From the NCBI GenBank assembly GCA_023101725.1, contig JALJCO010001348.1:118501-182500 (forward strand): a stretch of DNA of 64,000 nt, given 5' to 3'. The DNA comes from Atherinomorus stipes. Taxonomy: Eukaryota; Chordata; Actinopteri; Atheriniformes; Atherinidae. Shown one piece after another: positions 32,226 to 43,773 of the stretch. The position numbers and the translations under genes are program-made. Position 1 is the first letter of the stretch; every line of letters begins with the position of its first letter. The notes beneath the pieces were generated by a model. That model did not search any database and was not told the DNA's origin. It saw only the letters and a program-made list of their open reading frames with translations.

Positions 32226-33636
32226 CTGCTTGGTATCAGACAGCCAGAAGTCTGAAATGAGAGCGGAACGCTTTGTCTCTGCTGGTTTCAGCCCAAACAC
32301 GAGCAGGAAAAACACAGCACTGCTCCTTTAAAGTGTCTGGATGAATCGGCTTGGCTGCAGGATGGAGGAAATCAGCTGATCTCAGAGGACGTTGGGTCTA
32401 AATGGAGCGCCGTGTCTGCAGGCCGGCTCCCGGGGGCCCAACACAGACCTACTTCTGCTTTAATTAGACCTCCGTTAACATCATCAGCTCACAGAATCAC
32501 CACAGTCATCAGCAAAAGCAACATTTATGTCATTATTGCTGCAACGAATTATCTTCCAACATGTGATTATAAATTAATCTGGAATATTTCACCCCTCCGT
32601 GCAGCGTGGCCTCATATGCACGGGTAAGTGATGGTCTGGCTGTAACATACTGCCACTCATAGAATAAATATAACTCATAACTCGATTTACTCACAAACAT
32701 CATAATCACCAAGTTTCAGGGAATAAAATGGAAAGAAAATTATATTTTTATAGAATACATAAAATAGATGAAAATAGGTCAAAATTCAAATGAGATTAAA
32801 AGATAAGAAAAGCAAGTGAATAAAATAAAACATGGCTTGTTTTTAAATTAATGGTTGAATTCAATCATGATTTTCTGCAATTAATGTTTATTTATTAAGA
32901 GTTTATTTCAATTCCTTTTCATATTTTCATCACAATATGGAAGCGAGTTATATTTTGATCAAGTATTAAAAATATTTCCTGCATCCCAGATCAGTTTATT
33001 TAGAACAGATGCCAGAAAAATCTCAATATTCTGTTTTATTAAACTCATAACCAGTAAAATCTTCCAGAACAGAAACCAGGATCAGATCAGCCTTTACTCT
33101 CCGTCACCATGACAACAGAAGAAAAGCCAGATTTAAAGGACTCACTGAGACGAACGCTGCCATCCTGCTCGTCCTGCTGGAGACAGATGAAGACTGAGTT
33201 CAACAAGCCCTCATCAGCTGTCTTTATGAAGACGTCATCGGGGGCGGGGCCAAACACTCACCATGAGGTCATCATGTGAGACGTGCTGTAACGTGTAGAG
33301 ATTGGAGACAAACACACGTGACGCGTGTGGGACACACATCTGCGATAAACTCATCCATCCATCCGCAAACATGTTTGTCATTTCAAACATGTTTGCAAAA
33401 GCGTGCTTTCACAGTTATTCACAAAGTTGGATTTATTGAACACACAAATAGTTTATCGAGTTCTACTCTGCGCAGGTCTTGTTTAAAGCAAGTAAGTAAA
33501 AGAGAAGGCAGTTTTGACCTACAGGGATGTGGTAAACTCAAAGTCCCAGCTGTTAGGACCACCAGGAAAGTCTGTGTGTCTCAGTGTGTGTGGTGTCCGT
33601 CTACAGAACAGATCAGGAGCTCAACTCAAACATTGT
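32226..33636. other. Unique sequence; possible conserved non-coding block
   Basis: No gene assigned. The stretch 32455-32620 is free of repeats and dense in homeodomain-type cores (TTTAATTAGAC, TTATAAATTAATCTGG) and stands out from the low-complexity surroundings; it could be a conserved non-coding element. At 33262-33285 (minus strand) a 24-base open segment lies between a plausible acceptor and a GTGAGT donor, in phase 0. Confidence 0.3.
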
Positions 33637-34062
33637 ACAACCATTTATAAGTTCCAATGGACCATTAATAACCATTTTTAAGTTCCAATGGACCATTAAT
33701 AACCATTTATAAGTTCCAATGGACCATTAATAACCATTTATAAGTTCCAATGGACCATTTATAACCATTTATAAGTTCCAATGGACCATTAATAACCATT
33801 TTATAAGTTCCAATGGACCATTAATAACCATTTATAAGTTCCAATGGACCATTTATAACCATTTATAAGTTCCAATGGACCATCAATAACCATTTTTAAG
33901 TTCCAATGGACCATTAATAACCATTTATAAGTTCCAATGGACCATTTATAACCATTTATAAGTTCCAATGGACCATTTATAACCATTTATAAGTTCCAAT
34001 GGACCATTAATAACCATTTATAAGTTCCAATGGACCATTTATAACCATTTTTAAGCTCCAAT
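33637..34062. repeat. 31-bp minisatellite, about 13-14 copies
   Basis: The unit is GTTCCAATGGACCATTAATA plus ACCATTTATAA; GTTCC starts at 33651 and 33682, a 31-bp spacing. Variants swap ATTAAT and ATTTAT. Confidence 0.95.
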
Positions 34063-34380
34063 CAAAGTATAAAAATGCTACTGTCAAAGTAAAGTAACAA
34101 GGAAGGGTCTTAAACCCATGTATAGGTTGTGTTTGGTGCTTTGCTTGACATTCAATGATATTTAGATTGTTGTGCACATAATATTTAAATTATCTCTGCA
34201 GCACAGTTTAGGGTAATAAGGGGGGTGGGCACATATAAGCTATCAGCTTCAGCCTACTCTCTTTGAGCACTGGATTTGTCCTTTATGTTTTTTTTCTTTT
34301 GAATGTGTTTATTATGCATGTCATATTTTATTTTCTTTGAAAACCCAACAAATAAACAAAAAAACAAAATCGAACTCCCA
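34063..34380. other. AT-rich unassigned sequence
   Basis: Short spacer between two arrays. No gene or element recognised. Confidence 0.4.
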
Positions 34381-37300
34381 AACAATGTGGTTGCACTCCA
34401 CTCAGCCTGGTAGTGTTGCCTAGCAACATTGTTAAAAGTAACTGTGGTCACACTCCAATCAGCCCCGTAGTGTTGCCTAGCAACGTTGTTATAAACGTAA
34501 CTGTGGTCACGCTCCGTTCGGCCCCATAGTGTTGCCTAGCAACGTTGTTATAAACGTAACTGTGGTCACGCTCCGTTCGGCCCCGAAGTGTTGACTAGCA
34601 ACGTTGATATAAACCTAACTGTGGTCACGCTCCGTTCGGCCCCGTAGTATTGCCTAGCAACGTTGTTATAAACGTAACTGTGGTCACGCTCCGTTCGGCC
34701 CCGTAGTATTGCCTAGCGACGTTGATATAAACGTAACTGCGGTCACACTCCGTTCGGCCCCGTAGTGTTGCCTAGCAACGTTGTTATAAACGTAACTGCA
34801 GTCAGGCTCCGTTCGGCCCCGTAGTATTGCCTAGCAACGTTGTTATATACGTAATTGTGGTCACGCTCCGCTCGGCCCGGTAGTGTTGCCTAGCAACATT
34901 GTTATAAACGTAACTGTGGTCACGCTCCGTTCGGCCCCGTAGTGTTGCCTAGCAACGTTGTTATAAACGTAACTGTGGTCACGCTCCGCTTGGCCCCGTA
35001 GTGTTGCCTAGCAACGTTGTTAAACGTAACTGAGGTCAGGCTCCGTTCGGCCCCATAGTGTTGCCTAGCAACGTTGTTATATTCGTAACTGTGGTCACGC
35101 TCCGCTCGGCCCGGTAGTGTTGCCTAGCAACGTTGTTATATACGTAACTGTGGTCACGCTCCGCTCGGCCCCGTAGTGTTGCCTAGCAACGTTGTTATAT
35201 ACGTAACTGTGGTCACGCTCCGTTCGGCCCCGTAGTGTTGCCTAGCAACGTTGTTATATACGTAACTGTGGTCACGCTCCGCTCGGCCCGGTAGTGTTGC
35301 CTAGCAACGTTGTTATAAATGTAACTGTGGTCACACTCCGCTTGGCCCCGTAGTGTTGCCTAGCAACGTTGTTATAAACGTAACTGTGGTCACACTCCGC
35401 TTGGCTCCGTAGTGTTGCCTAGCAACGTTGTTATAAACGTAACTGTGGTCACACTCCGCTTGGCCCCGTAGTGTTGCCTAGCAACGTTGTTATAAACGTA
35501 ACTGTGGTCACACTCTGCTTGGCTCCGTAGTGTTGCCTAGCAACGTTGTTATAAACGTAACTGTGGTCACGCTCCGTTCGGCCCCGTAGTGTTGCCTAGC
35601 AACGTTGTTATAAACGTAACTGTGGTCACGCTCCGTTCGGCCCCGTAGTGTTGCCTAGCAACGTTGTTATAAACGTAACTGTGGTCACACTCCACTTGGC
35701 CCCGTAGTGTTGCCTAGCAACGTTGTTATAAATGTAACTGTGGTCACACTCCGCTTGGCCCCGTAGTGTTGCCTAGCAACGTTGTTAAACGTAACTGCGG
35801 TCAGGCTCCGTTCGGCCCCGTAGTGTTGCCTAGCAACGTTGTTATAAACGTAACTGTGGTCACGCTCGGTTCGGCCCCGTAGTGTTGCCTAGCAACGTTG
35901 TTATAAACGTAACTGTGGTCACACTCCGCTCTGCCCCGTAGTGTTGCCTAGCAACGTTGTTATAAACGTAACTGTGGTCACACTCCGTTCGGCCCCGTAG
36001 TATTGCCTAGCAACGTTGTTAAACGTAACTGCGGTCAGGCTCCGTTCGGCCCGGTAGTATTGCCTAGCAACGTTGTTATATACGTAGCTGCGGTCACGCT
36101 CCGCTGGGCCCCGTAGTGTTGCCTAGCAACGTTGTTAAACGTAACTGCGGTCAGGCTCCGTTCGGCCCCGTAGTATTGCCTAGCAACGTTGTTATATACG
36201 TGACTGTGGTCACGCTCCGCTTGGCCCCGTAGTGTTGCCTAGCAACGTTGTTAAACGTAACTGCTGTCAGGCTCCGTTCGGCCCCGTAGTATTGCCTAGC
36301 AACGTTGTTATATACGTGACTGTGGTCACGCTCCGCTCGGCCCGGTAGTGTTGCCTAGCAACGTTGTTAAACGTAACTGCGGTCAGGCTCCGTTCGGCCC
36401 CGTAGTATTGCCTAGCAACGTTGTTATATACGTGACTGTGGTCACGCTCCGCTCGGCCCGGTAGTGTTGCCTAGCAACGTTGTTATAAACGTAACTGTGA
36501 TCACACTCCGCTCTGCCCCGTAGTGTTGCCTAGCAACGTTGTTATAAACGTAACTGTGGTCACACTCCGTTCGGCCCGGTAGTATTGCCTAGCAACGTTG
36601 TTATATACGTAGCTGCGGTCACGCTCCGCTGGGCCCCGTAGTGTTGCCTAGCAACGTTGTTAAACGTAACTGCGGTCAGGCTCCGTTCGGCCCCGTAGTA
36701 TTGCCTAGCAACGTTGTTATATACGTGACTGTGGTCACGCTCCGCTTGGCCCCGTAGTGTTGCCTAGCAACGTTGTTAAACGTAACTGCGGTCAGGCTCC
36801 GTTCGGCCCCGTAGTATTGCCTAGCAACGTTGTTATATACGTGACTGTGGTCACGCTCCGCTCGGCCCGGTAGTGTTGCCTAGCAACGTTGTTATAACGT
36901 GTTATAACGTTGATATAACTGTGATCACACTCCGCTCTGCCCCGTAGTGTTGCCTAGCAACGTTGTTATAAACGTAACTGTGGTCACGCTCTGTTCGGCC
37001 CCGTAGTGTTGCCTAGCAACGTTGTTATAAATGTAACTGTGGTCACACTCTGTTCGGCCCCGTAGTGTTGCCTAGCAATGTTGTTATAAACTAGCTGTGG
37101 TCACGCTCCGTTTGGCCCCGTAGTGTTGCCTAGCAACGTTGTTAAACGTAACTGTGGTCACGCTCCGCTCTGCCCCGTAGTGTTGCCTAGCAACGTTGTT
37201 ATAAATGTAACTGTAGTCACACTCCGCTTGGCCCCGTAGTGTTGCCTAGCAACGTTGTTATAAACGTAACTGTGGTCACGCTCCGTTCGGCCCCGTAGTG

Positions 37301-37670
37301 TTGCCTAGCAACGTTGTTATAAACGTAACTGCGGTCACGCTCCGTTCGGCCCCGTAGTGTTGCCTAGCGACATTGTTAAACGTAACTGCGGTCACGCTCC
37401 GCTCTGCCCCGTAGTGTTGCCTAGCAACGTTGTTATAAATGTAACTGTAGTCACGCTCCATTTGGCCCCATAGTGTTGCCTAGCAACGTTGTTATATACG
37501 TAAATGTGATCACGCTCCGCTCGGCCCCGTAGTATTGCCTAGTAACGTTGTTATAAACGTAACTGTGGTCACGCTCCGTTCGGCCCCGTAGTGTTGCCTA
37601 GCAACGTTGTTAAACGTAACTGCGGTCACTCTCCGCTCGGCCCCGTAGTGTTGCAAAGCAACATGGGTAA
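34381..37670. repeat. 3.3-kb 59-bp satellite carrying X-box palindromes
   Basis: The unit is GTTGCCTAGCAACGTTGTTA, then TAAACGTAACTGTGGTCACG, then CTCCGTTCGGCCCCGTAGT, 59 bp in total (for example starts at 35591 and 35650), with a shorter variant of about 55 bp that has GTTAAACGTAACTGCGGTCA. About 55 units are present. Nearly all keep GTTGCCTAGCAAC, which fits the RFX X-box consensus GTNRCC-N(0-3)-RGYAAC with a one-base spacer. Each unit also holds several CpGs, the palindrome CAACGTTG, and TGTGGT, a RUNX-type core. Units alternate between two forms in 36000-36880. No significant open frames exist. Confidence 0.95.
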
Positions 37671-38317
37671 ACCAAGGTTCAAAACATCAATTTAGGTTTA
37701 ATAGGTCAAGTTTACCTTCATGTCAACGTCGAGGGGGGTGAATTTTGTCATAACTCATCCGTTTAGATGTTATTTGTTCTCTGATTGGCAGGTGGCAGAC
37801 TGGCAGCCGTGTTAGCACTGGGGGCTAGTAGCTAGCTCCCTGCTTGCTCCCAGGAAGGCCTCAGTCTGGAGCAGAGCAGGACAACAGCGTCTTTTTAACC
37901 GGCTAACAGCGGGTCCTAGCATGCCTTACTTTTAGCCCGCCTTTCTTCATTTGCTCCTGTTAGCTCCAGGCTAGCTCAGTTAGCATTTAGCCCAGAGTAT
38001 GTTTGCTATCAATCATTTGGCCGGACGCTTACAGCCCTCTTCTCTTTGCCCATTTTTCTATTTTCCTGGAGAGATGGCGCACGTAATGTGGGGAAGATGA
38101 TGGGAACGCCCTACGAGCTTCACTCAGATACTAACGGGTGATGGAAGCGGAAGTTTCGGCCATTAGTTTTACAGTTCATGCCAGTTCAGTCCAACGAGCG
38201 CTGCAATCCAGCAGGTTTTCCATGTCTCCCTGCTCCAACACACCAGACTCAGTTTAAGTAGATCCAACAGCCAATCAAGCTCTGCAGGATGACCCCTCAG
38301 CTTGTGTTGGATCAGGA
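37671..38317. other. Unassigned sequence, GCTAGC-rich
   Basis: No gene recognised. 37800-38000 repeats GTTAGC/GCTAGC words (GGCTAGTAGCTAGCTCCC, GCTAGCTCAGTTAGCATTTA), reminiscent of the interior of fish MITEs, but no ends could be placed. Confidence 0.4.
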
Positions 38318-39239
38318 CAGTGGTTCTTAAACTTTTTGAGCCACCACCCCCAAGATAACGTTTGCTTATATGTGAGGCAGGAAACTGTCCGAACCTTCAT
38401 AAATAAGGAGGATAAAGTGGATTTTGGTGGATTATGTTACCAGCTAGGAAAAAAAAACAAACACCCAAAAGCCAACATTCAGCTTTTCTCACCAAAAAAG
38501 GAACAAAGGTGGATTTTTAGAAAAGCAGCTGTAACATCTTTGTTTCTCGACTCAATGATATAAATTCTACATGTAAGACTGAAAACTATCAGAAACTTCC
38601 TAAATAAGAAGGATCGATGTTTTCTGGTGGATTCACTTCACTGCTGTGACAAGACACCTGCATGATCAAAATCAGCCTCTCTCACCGAGATAATGTTAAA
38701 CTGGGATTTTTAATGTGGTATTAGTAATAACTTATTTATTTATGCAATAATTTAAAGAAAAAAATCAATGCTTTCATTTCACACATTAATCTCTTTGCAA
38801 TAAAGCGTTAATTTTGATAGCCTTAAAAACCTAAATTTATTTGATGAATATATTCCTATCTTACATTTTTTTGCAAGAAAAGTTTGAAAGAAATCAGCTG
38901 GAGTTTATCCTCATGCTGCAAACCGACACCTAGTCGTCCCTCTAGCAATCTGCTCTAATCATTCACCCAACAACCAGACAAACATACAAAACATTTGGGT
39001 GTTTTATCACTTTTTAGACATTTGTTGTGTATGTGATCTCCTGAGAAGAAGATTTAATAAAGTCATTTAAGTATATGTACCTCTTATCTTCTTTTATTTG
39101 AGCCTTCATTGGAGATTGTGGCACAATCTGAACGTGAGATAGACAGGGCTGTAGTTGAAGTGGTAAAAATGTGCCAAAATAGGCGAAAAAAGAGTTTGAC
39201 TGAAATGATCCTGAAACCATCCCAGTTTGAGACCCGGTG
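38318..39239. mobile_element. hAT-like non-autonomous element
   Basis: The left end CAGTGGTTCTTAAACTTTTT and right end CAGTTTGAGACCCGGTG fit the CAGTGGTTCTCAAACT / AGTTTGAGAACCACTG pattern of a widespread hAT-like family. The flanks GATCAGGA (38310-38317) and GATGAGGG (39240-39247) agree at six of eight positions. No transposase is recognisable inside. Confidence 0.65.
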
Positions 39240-39558
39240 GATGAGGGAGACGTGAAAAACCTGCTGGACTGAGTGAGCCTGGTCTATGCGGTGAGGAACG
39301 AGTCAGAGCTCCATCTAGTGGCCAAACGGTGGAACCGCATCATTCTGAGCGACTCCCACACTGAACAGCATTTACTGCTTCATGATACATGAACAACACA
39401 TCGCTGTCTGACCAGAAAAACTCCGGCTGATTAGGATGATTTTGAAAGGGCTTTAATCAGCAGATTTAGTCGTTCAGCGTCTTCTAAAGAGTCCTGCCAT
39501 GCACCGAGCTGACGCAGATGCACCTGAGTCTAACTTCAGGTCATTTCAGCCTCTAGAT
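39240..39558. other. Unassigned spacer between two hAT-like elements
   Basis: About 320 bases of unique sequence with no gene or element recognised. Confidence 0.4.
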
Positions 39559-39706
39559 CAGGGGTCTGCAACCTGCGGCTCCAGAGAGGCTCTTTGGGCT
39601 TTCCACAATGGCTCTCAATAACTTAAACTAAAAATACCAACGAACCAACTGATATTTTTAATATATACATAACACTTGCAGGTTTCAGCAGTGTTTTTTG
39701 TGGAAT

Positions 39707-39923
39707 AATGGGCTATATGCCCGGCTCCACTACTTCCTGAACTTCAGACAGCACCTTTGCTTCCTGTCTTTCATTACTGGTTGAACTAATTACTCCAGGT
39801 GTGTCTGGCCAGTTACTGAGGTCAGACACACCTGGGTTAATCAGTTCGTCCAGTCACAACAGACAGGAAGCAAAGGTGCTGTCTGAAATTCAGGAAGTAG
39901 TGGAGCCAGGCATATAGCCCATT
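39707..39923. mobile_element. Foldback MITE, about 90-bp arms
   Basis: The ends AATGGGCTATATGCC and GGCATATAGCCCATT are perfect inverted repeats. The inner arms (CTACTTCCTGAACTTCAGAC versus GTCTGAAATTCAGGAAGTAG; CAGGTGTGTCTG versus CAGACACACCTG) continue the pairing almost to the centre. A related hairpin lies at 60438-60622. Confidence 0.85.
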
Positions 39924-40169
39924 GTGTTGAATTTCCACAACATAATGACGCTGAAAAACCCCAATAAATTTTTTTTTGTCATTAACATGGAAATTTGGGG
40001 CTTTTTTGGACTTAATTTCCCACAAATATCAACATTTTCATTGATCTTTTTCACCTTTCGTATTCTGTTAAGTTCCATTGAAGAAAATCTGATCTGAAAA
40101 AATTAAAGTTATTTTTTAAAAACTATATTTCAAGACCTAAAAGTAGAAACAAAACCGTGATTCCTTTAA

Positions 40170-40547
40170 AGTGATATTGTGCAACTTTTGGCCACTTGGG
40201 GCGCTAAACCTGTAACTTCCAACAGGCCACACAACTGTTGCAAAATGAAACAGTCTCTGTCCACGTTTTGGAATCGTGTTTAAACCACTTTGATCAGCTG
40301 ATAGTGAAGTCATGGAGTCTTAAAGCAAAGTGCTGCAGATAAATGATCAATGAGAGACGGATCCACTCCTGCAGAGATATAATGTCTGGTTTTTGAGGAG
40401 GGCAGCCCCCTCAGAGCACCGATATGTGTCAAGTGCTGAATACTGACCCCAGAAATTCTCTGTTACTGACATCAATAATAATACTACAATGTACTATGAT
40501 ATTTGTCAAATATTTGGGTCAAAAGTTACACGGTATCCCTGTAAAAT
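40170..40547. mobile_element. MITE with imperfect 20-bp inverted ends
   Basis: The left end AGTGATATTGTGCAACTTTT and the reverse complement of the right end, AGGGATACCGTGTAACTTTT, match at about 16 of 20 positions. It is inserted in the hAT-like element 39559-40702. Related edges are seen at 6786 and 8125. Confidence 0.55.
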
Positions 40548-40710
40548 GACAGCAAACCTTCTATAGTAGGCCTAATATTTATCAAATATGATCAGTTACC
40601 TTTTTTTCAAAGGCCATTGAACGTTTGCGGCTCTATGCAACTTTTTTTTATCTGGTTGAGGTGAAAAATGGCTCTTTGGGTTGTAAAAGTTTCAGACCTC
40701 TGCTCTAGAA

Positions 40711-41237
40711 GTTCCATTTAGAGTTTGATGCCTTCAGCTCCACAGAAACTCTGGAAGCTGAGGGGTCACCTGTTCAGGTGAGTTTGGTTCAGGTTCAGTC
40801 GGCTCTTTCTGTTTCTGCTGGTCGGTGCTGCTCAGCGCTGAAGGTGATGTCCACCAGTGAGGAGACACGGGTTCAAGTCCAGATTAAACCTGGTTTAATC
40901 AGATAAACAACACCCTAGAAGCAGATTGGTTGGATTTGACCAATCTGGTTGATAGTTATGTGTCCAACCACCAAAAGATTGGTTGGATTAACCAATGTTT
41001 TGAAATATAAAGGTATTATAAAAAAATTAATTTACAATTTAAAAAAAACACTGTCTGGCCTTTCTGGCTGTTTTGCTTCTGTGATGTGAAAGCAACATCC
41101 AAGTCCATCCTCGGTCTCACAGGAAACCAGAGTAAAGATGTGAGACTGTTTCTGGGCTTTGACACCAGCAGGAGTCTGGATCAGATGCAGGGGTCTCAGG
41201 GGTTTTACAGACTCGTCACTGGAAGCACTACAGAAAA
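40711..41237. other. Unassigned sequence
   Basis: No gene recognised. Short local repeats of ACCAATCTGGTTGA type occur near 40925-41005. Confidence 0.4.
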
Positions 41238-42048
41238 CAACGTAGGACGTAGAACGTAGAACGTAGGACCAGCATGTTCTGGTCCAGGTGGGGTTCTATA
41301 GAACGTAGAACCAGCATGTTCTGGTCCAGGTGGGGTTCTTTAGAACGTAGAACCAGCATGTTCTGGTCCAGGTGGGGTTCTTTAGAACGTAGAACCAGCA
41401 TGTTCTGGTCCAGGTGGGGTTCTATAGAACGTAGAACCAGCATGTTCTGGTCCAGGTGGGGTTCTTTAGAACGTAGAACCAGCATCTTCTGGTCCAGGTG
41501 GGGTTCTATAGAACGTAGAACCAGCATGTTCTGGTCCAGGTGGGGTTCTATAGAACGTAGAACCAGCATCTTTGTGTCCAGGTGGGGTTCTTATAGAACG
41601 TAGAACCAGCATGTTCTGGTCCAGGTGGGGTTCTTTAGAATGTAGAACCAGCATGTTCTGGTCCAGGTGGGGTTCTTTAGAACGTAGAACCAGCATGTTC
41701 TGGTCCAGGTGGGGTTCTATAGAACGTAGAACCAGCATGTTCTGGTCCAGGTGGGGTTCTTTAGAACGTAGAACCAGCATCTTTGTGTCCAGGTGGGGTT
41801 CTATAGAACGTAGAACCAGCATGTTCTGGTCCAGGTGGGGTTCTATAGAACGTAGAACCAGCATGTTCTGGTCCAGGTGGGGTTCTATAGAACGTAGAAC
41901 CAGCATCTTCGTGTCCAGGTGGGGTTCTATAGAACGTAGAACCAGCATGTTCTGGTCCAGGTGGGGTTCTATAGAACGTAGAACCAGCATGTTCTGGTCC
42001 AGGTGGGGTTCTATAGAACGTAGAACCAGCATCTTCGTGTCCAGGTGG
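41238..42048. repeat. 42-bp minisatellite, about 19 copies
   Basis: The unit is GAACGTAGAACCAGCATGTT, then CTGGTCCAGGTGGGGTTCTA, then TA. Variants have CTTTGTGTCC or CTTCGTGTCC in place of GTTCTGGTCC. Forty-two is a multiple of three, so frames of 110-220 codons stay open on both strands (minus-strand unit SIEPHLDQNMLVLR). Single-base indels near 41590 switch frames, which argues against coding. Confidence 0.95.
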
Positions 42049-42742
42049 ATGCAAACAGGAAGATGTAAATCCAGCAGGATGAACTCGGAGCTGATTTGAC
42101 TGACAAACGGAGGCTCGATGACATCATCAAACAAAGCAGCTAAACAAAGCAGCCGGTGTTCAACGCAGCGTTTCTAAATCACAGAAAGTCCAGAACCAGC
42201 GAGACGGACGAGAGACGGAGGAGAACAAATAAGACCTACTGCAGTAACATCTGGCCCAACCTGATCTCCAGCCACACCTGTTCACCCTCAGTAACCACTG
42301 GCCTCCACCAGCTCAACCAGAACTGCAGTTTCTATCAGCAACTAAAATCCAGAATGAGATCAAAGATCCACAGAAATAAAACATCATGTCCTTGGTGTCT
42401 GAAAGCAGAGAAATAAACAGACACCAGTAAAACCACCAGTAACTAACTGGGAACAGGTCTGGACTCCCACCTCAGACTCAGACGTCCTGAAGGTTTCCCC
42501 GACATCCTGAGCACCCGGGTCAGTCCTGGACCGGGACCTGGACCTGGACCTAAAACCCTGTTTAATTTTTGTTAAGACTTCCTTTTATTTCAGCGTAAAA
42601 CGGACAGACGGGCGATGCGCCTTTTTCACCATGAGACAACAGGAAACTCTAAAATAAAACCAGCTCCCAGCAGGTTCCACCAGTGATACAAGGACAAAGT
42701 ATGTGGTGGTTTCCACCGTACAAACAGCAGTTAGGCCAGAAA
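42049..42742. other. Unassigned unique sequence
   Basis: About 0.7 kb without a recognised gene or element; open frames are short. Confidence 0.4.
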
Positions 42743-43773
42743 TACACCATATTGCCACCTGCCCTGACTCACATCTGAGCTTCAGTAACGTCCGTTCCTG
42801 ATCCAGCGGGTTCAGGATGACGTTGGTTCACCTTTGCAGCTAGAACAGCTTCATCTTCTGGGAATTCTGTCCACAAGGTTTAGGAGTGTTTCTGGGAATC
42901 TTTGACCATCTTCCAGAAGCACATTTGTGAGGTCACACTGATGTTGGACCAGAAGGCCTGGCTCTCAGTCTCCGCTCTGATTCATCCCAAAGCTGTTCTA
43001 TGGGGTTGAGGTCAGGACTCTGTGCAGGCCAGTCCAGTTCCTCCACACCAGACTCTGCATCCAGGTCTTCATGGACCTGCTTTGTGGTGCACAGTCATGT
43101 TGGAAGAGGAAGGGGCCAGCTCCAAACTGGTCCCACAAAGTTGGGACATGGAATTGTCCAGAATGTCTTGGTATGCTGAAGCATTCAGAGTTCCTTTCAC
43201 TGGAACTAAGGGGCCAAGCCCAGCTCCTGAAAACACCCCCACACCATAATCCTCCCTCCACCAAACTTTACACTTGGCACAATGCAGTCAGACAAGTACC
43301 GTTGTCCTGGCAACCGCCAAACCCAGACTCCTCCATCAGATTGCAGATGGAGAAGCGTGATTGGTCCTCCAGAGAACCTCCACTGCTCTAGAGTCCAGTG
43401 GCGGCTGCTTTCCACCACTGCATCCACGCTTTGCATCGCACTTGGTGATGGATGGATGGATGCAGCTGGTCGCCATGGAAACCCATTCCATGAAGCTCTC
43501 TGTCTCTGTTCTTGATCTGATCTGAAGGCCACATGAAGGTTGGAGGTCTGTAGTGATTGACTCTGCAGAAAGTTGGCCACCTCTTCTCACTATGAGCTTC
43601 AGCATCACTGACCCGCTCCATCAGTTTACGTGGACGAACACTTCATGGCTGAGATGCTGTCGTTCCCAAACACTTCCATGTTCTTATAATCCAGCTGCAG
43701 CTGACTGTGGAATATTTAGGAGGAAATTTCACCTCCGGATTGTTGCACAGGTGGCATCCTATCACAGTTCCAC
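42743..43773 (-). pseudogene. Tc1-like transposon copy, transposase broken
   Basis: This region is nearly identical over its length to 57465-58513. Read on the minus strand it encodes Tc1 transposase blocks, including [18 protein letters not shown] and a downstream catalytic-tail region parallel to PAQSPDLNPIEQLWDE in the second copy, but frames change repeatedly and stops intervene. The distal end on the left keeps only part of the inverted repeat (TACACCATATTGCCA); the other end is cut at 43773, where LINE sequence begins. Confidence 0.8.

Larger units (their letters stand above)
39559..40702. mobile_element. hAT-like element carrying two nested MITEs
   Basis: The left end CAGGGGTCTGCAACCTGCGG and the right region AAATGGCTCTTTGGG followed by GTTTCAGACCTCTG are typical of the CAGGGGTCTGCAACC family. 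The flanks CTCTAGAT (39551-39558) and CTCTAGAA (40703-40710) match at seven of eight. Inside lie a foldback MITE (39707-39923) and a second MITE (about 40170-40547). Confidence 0.8.

Noticed and set aside
34381..37670. Array considered as a CRISPR-like repeat-spacer locus because of the short palindrome at regular spacing
   Set aside because: The whole 59-bp unit repeats, not just the palindrome; there are no unique spacers and the genome is eukaryotic.
41228..42134. Open frames of 109-222 codons with 14-residue repeats
   Set aside because: A 42-bp tandem array; same reasoning as for the other period-3n arrays.
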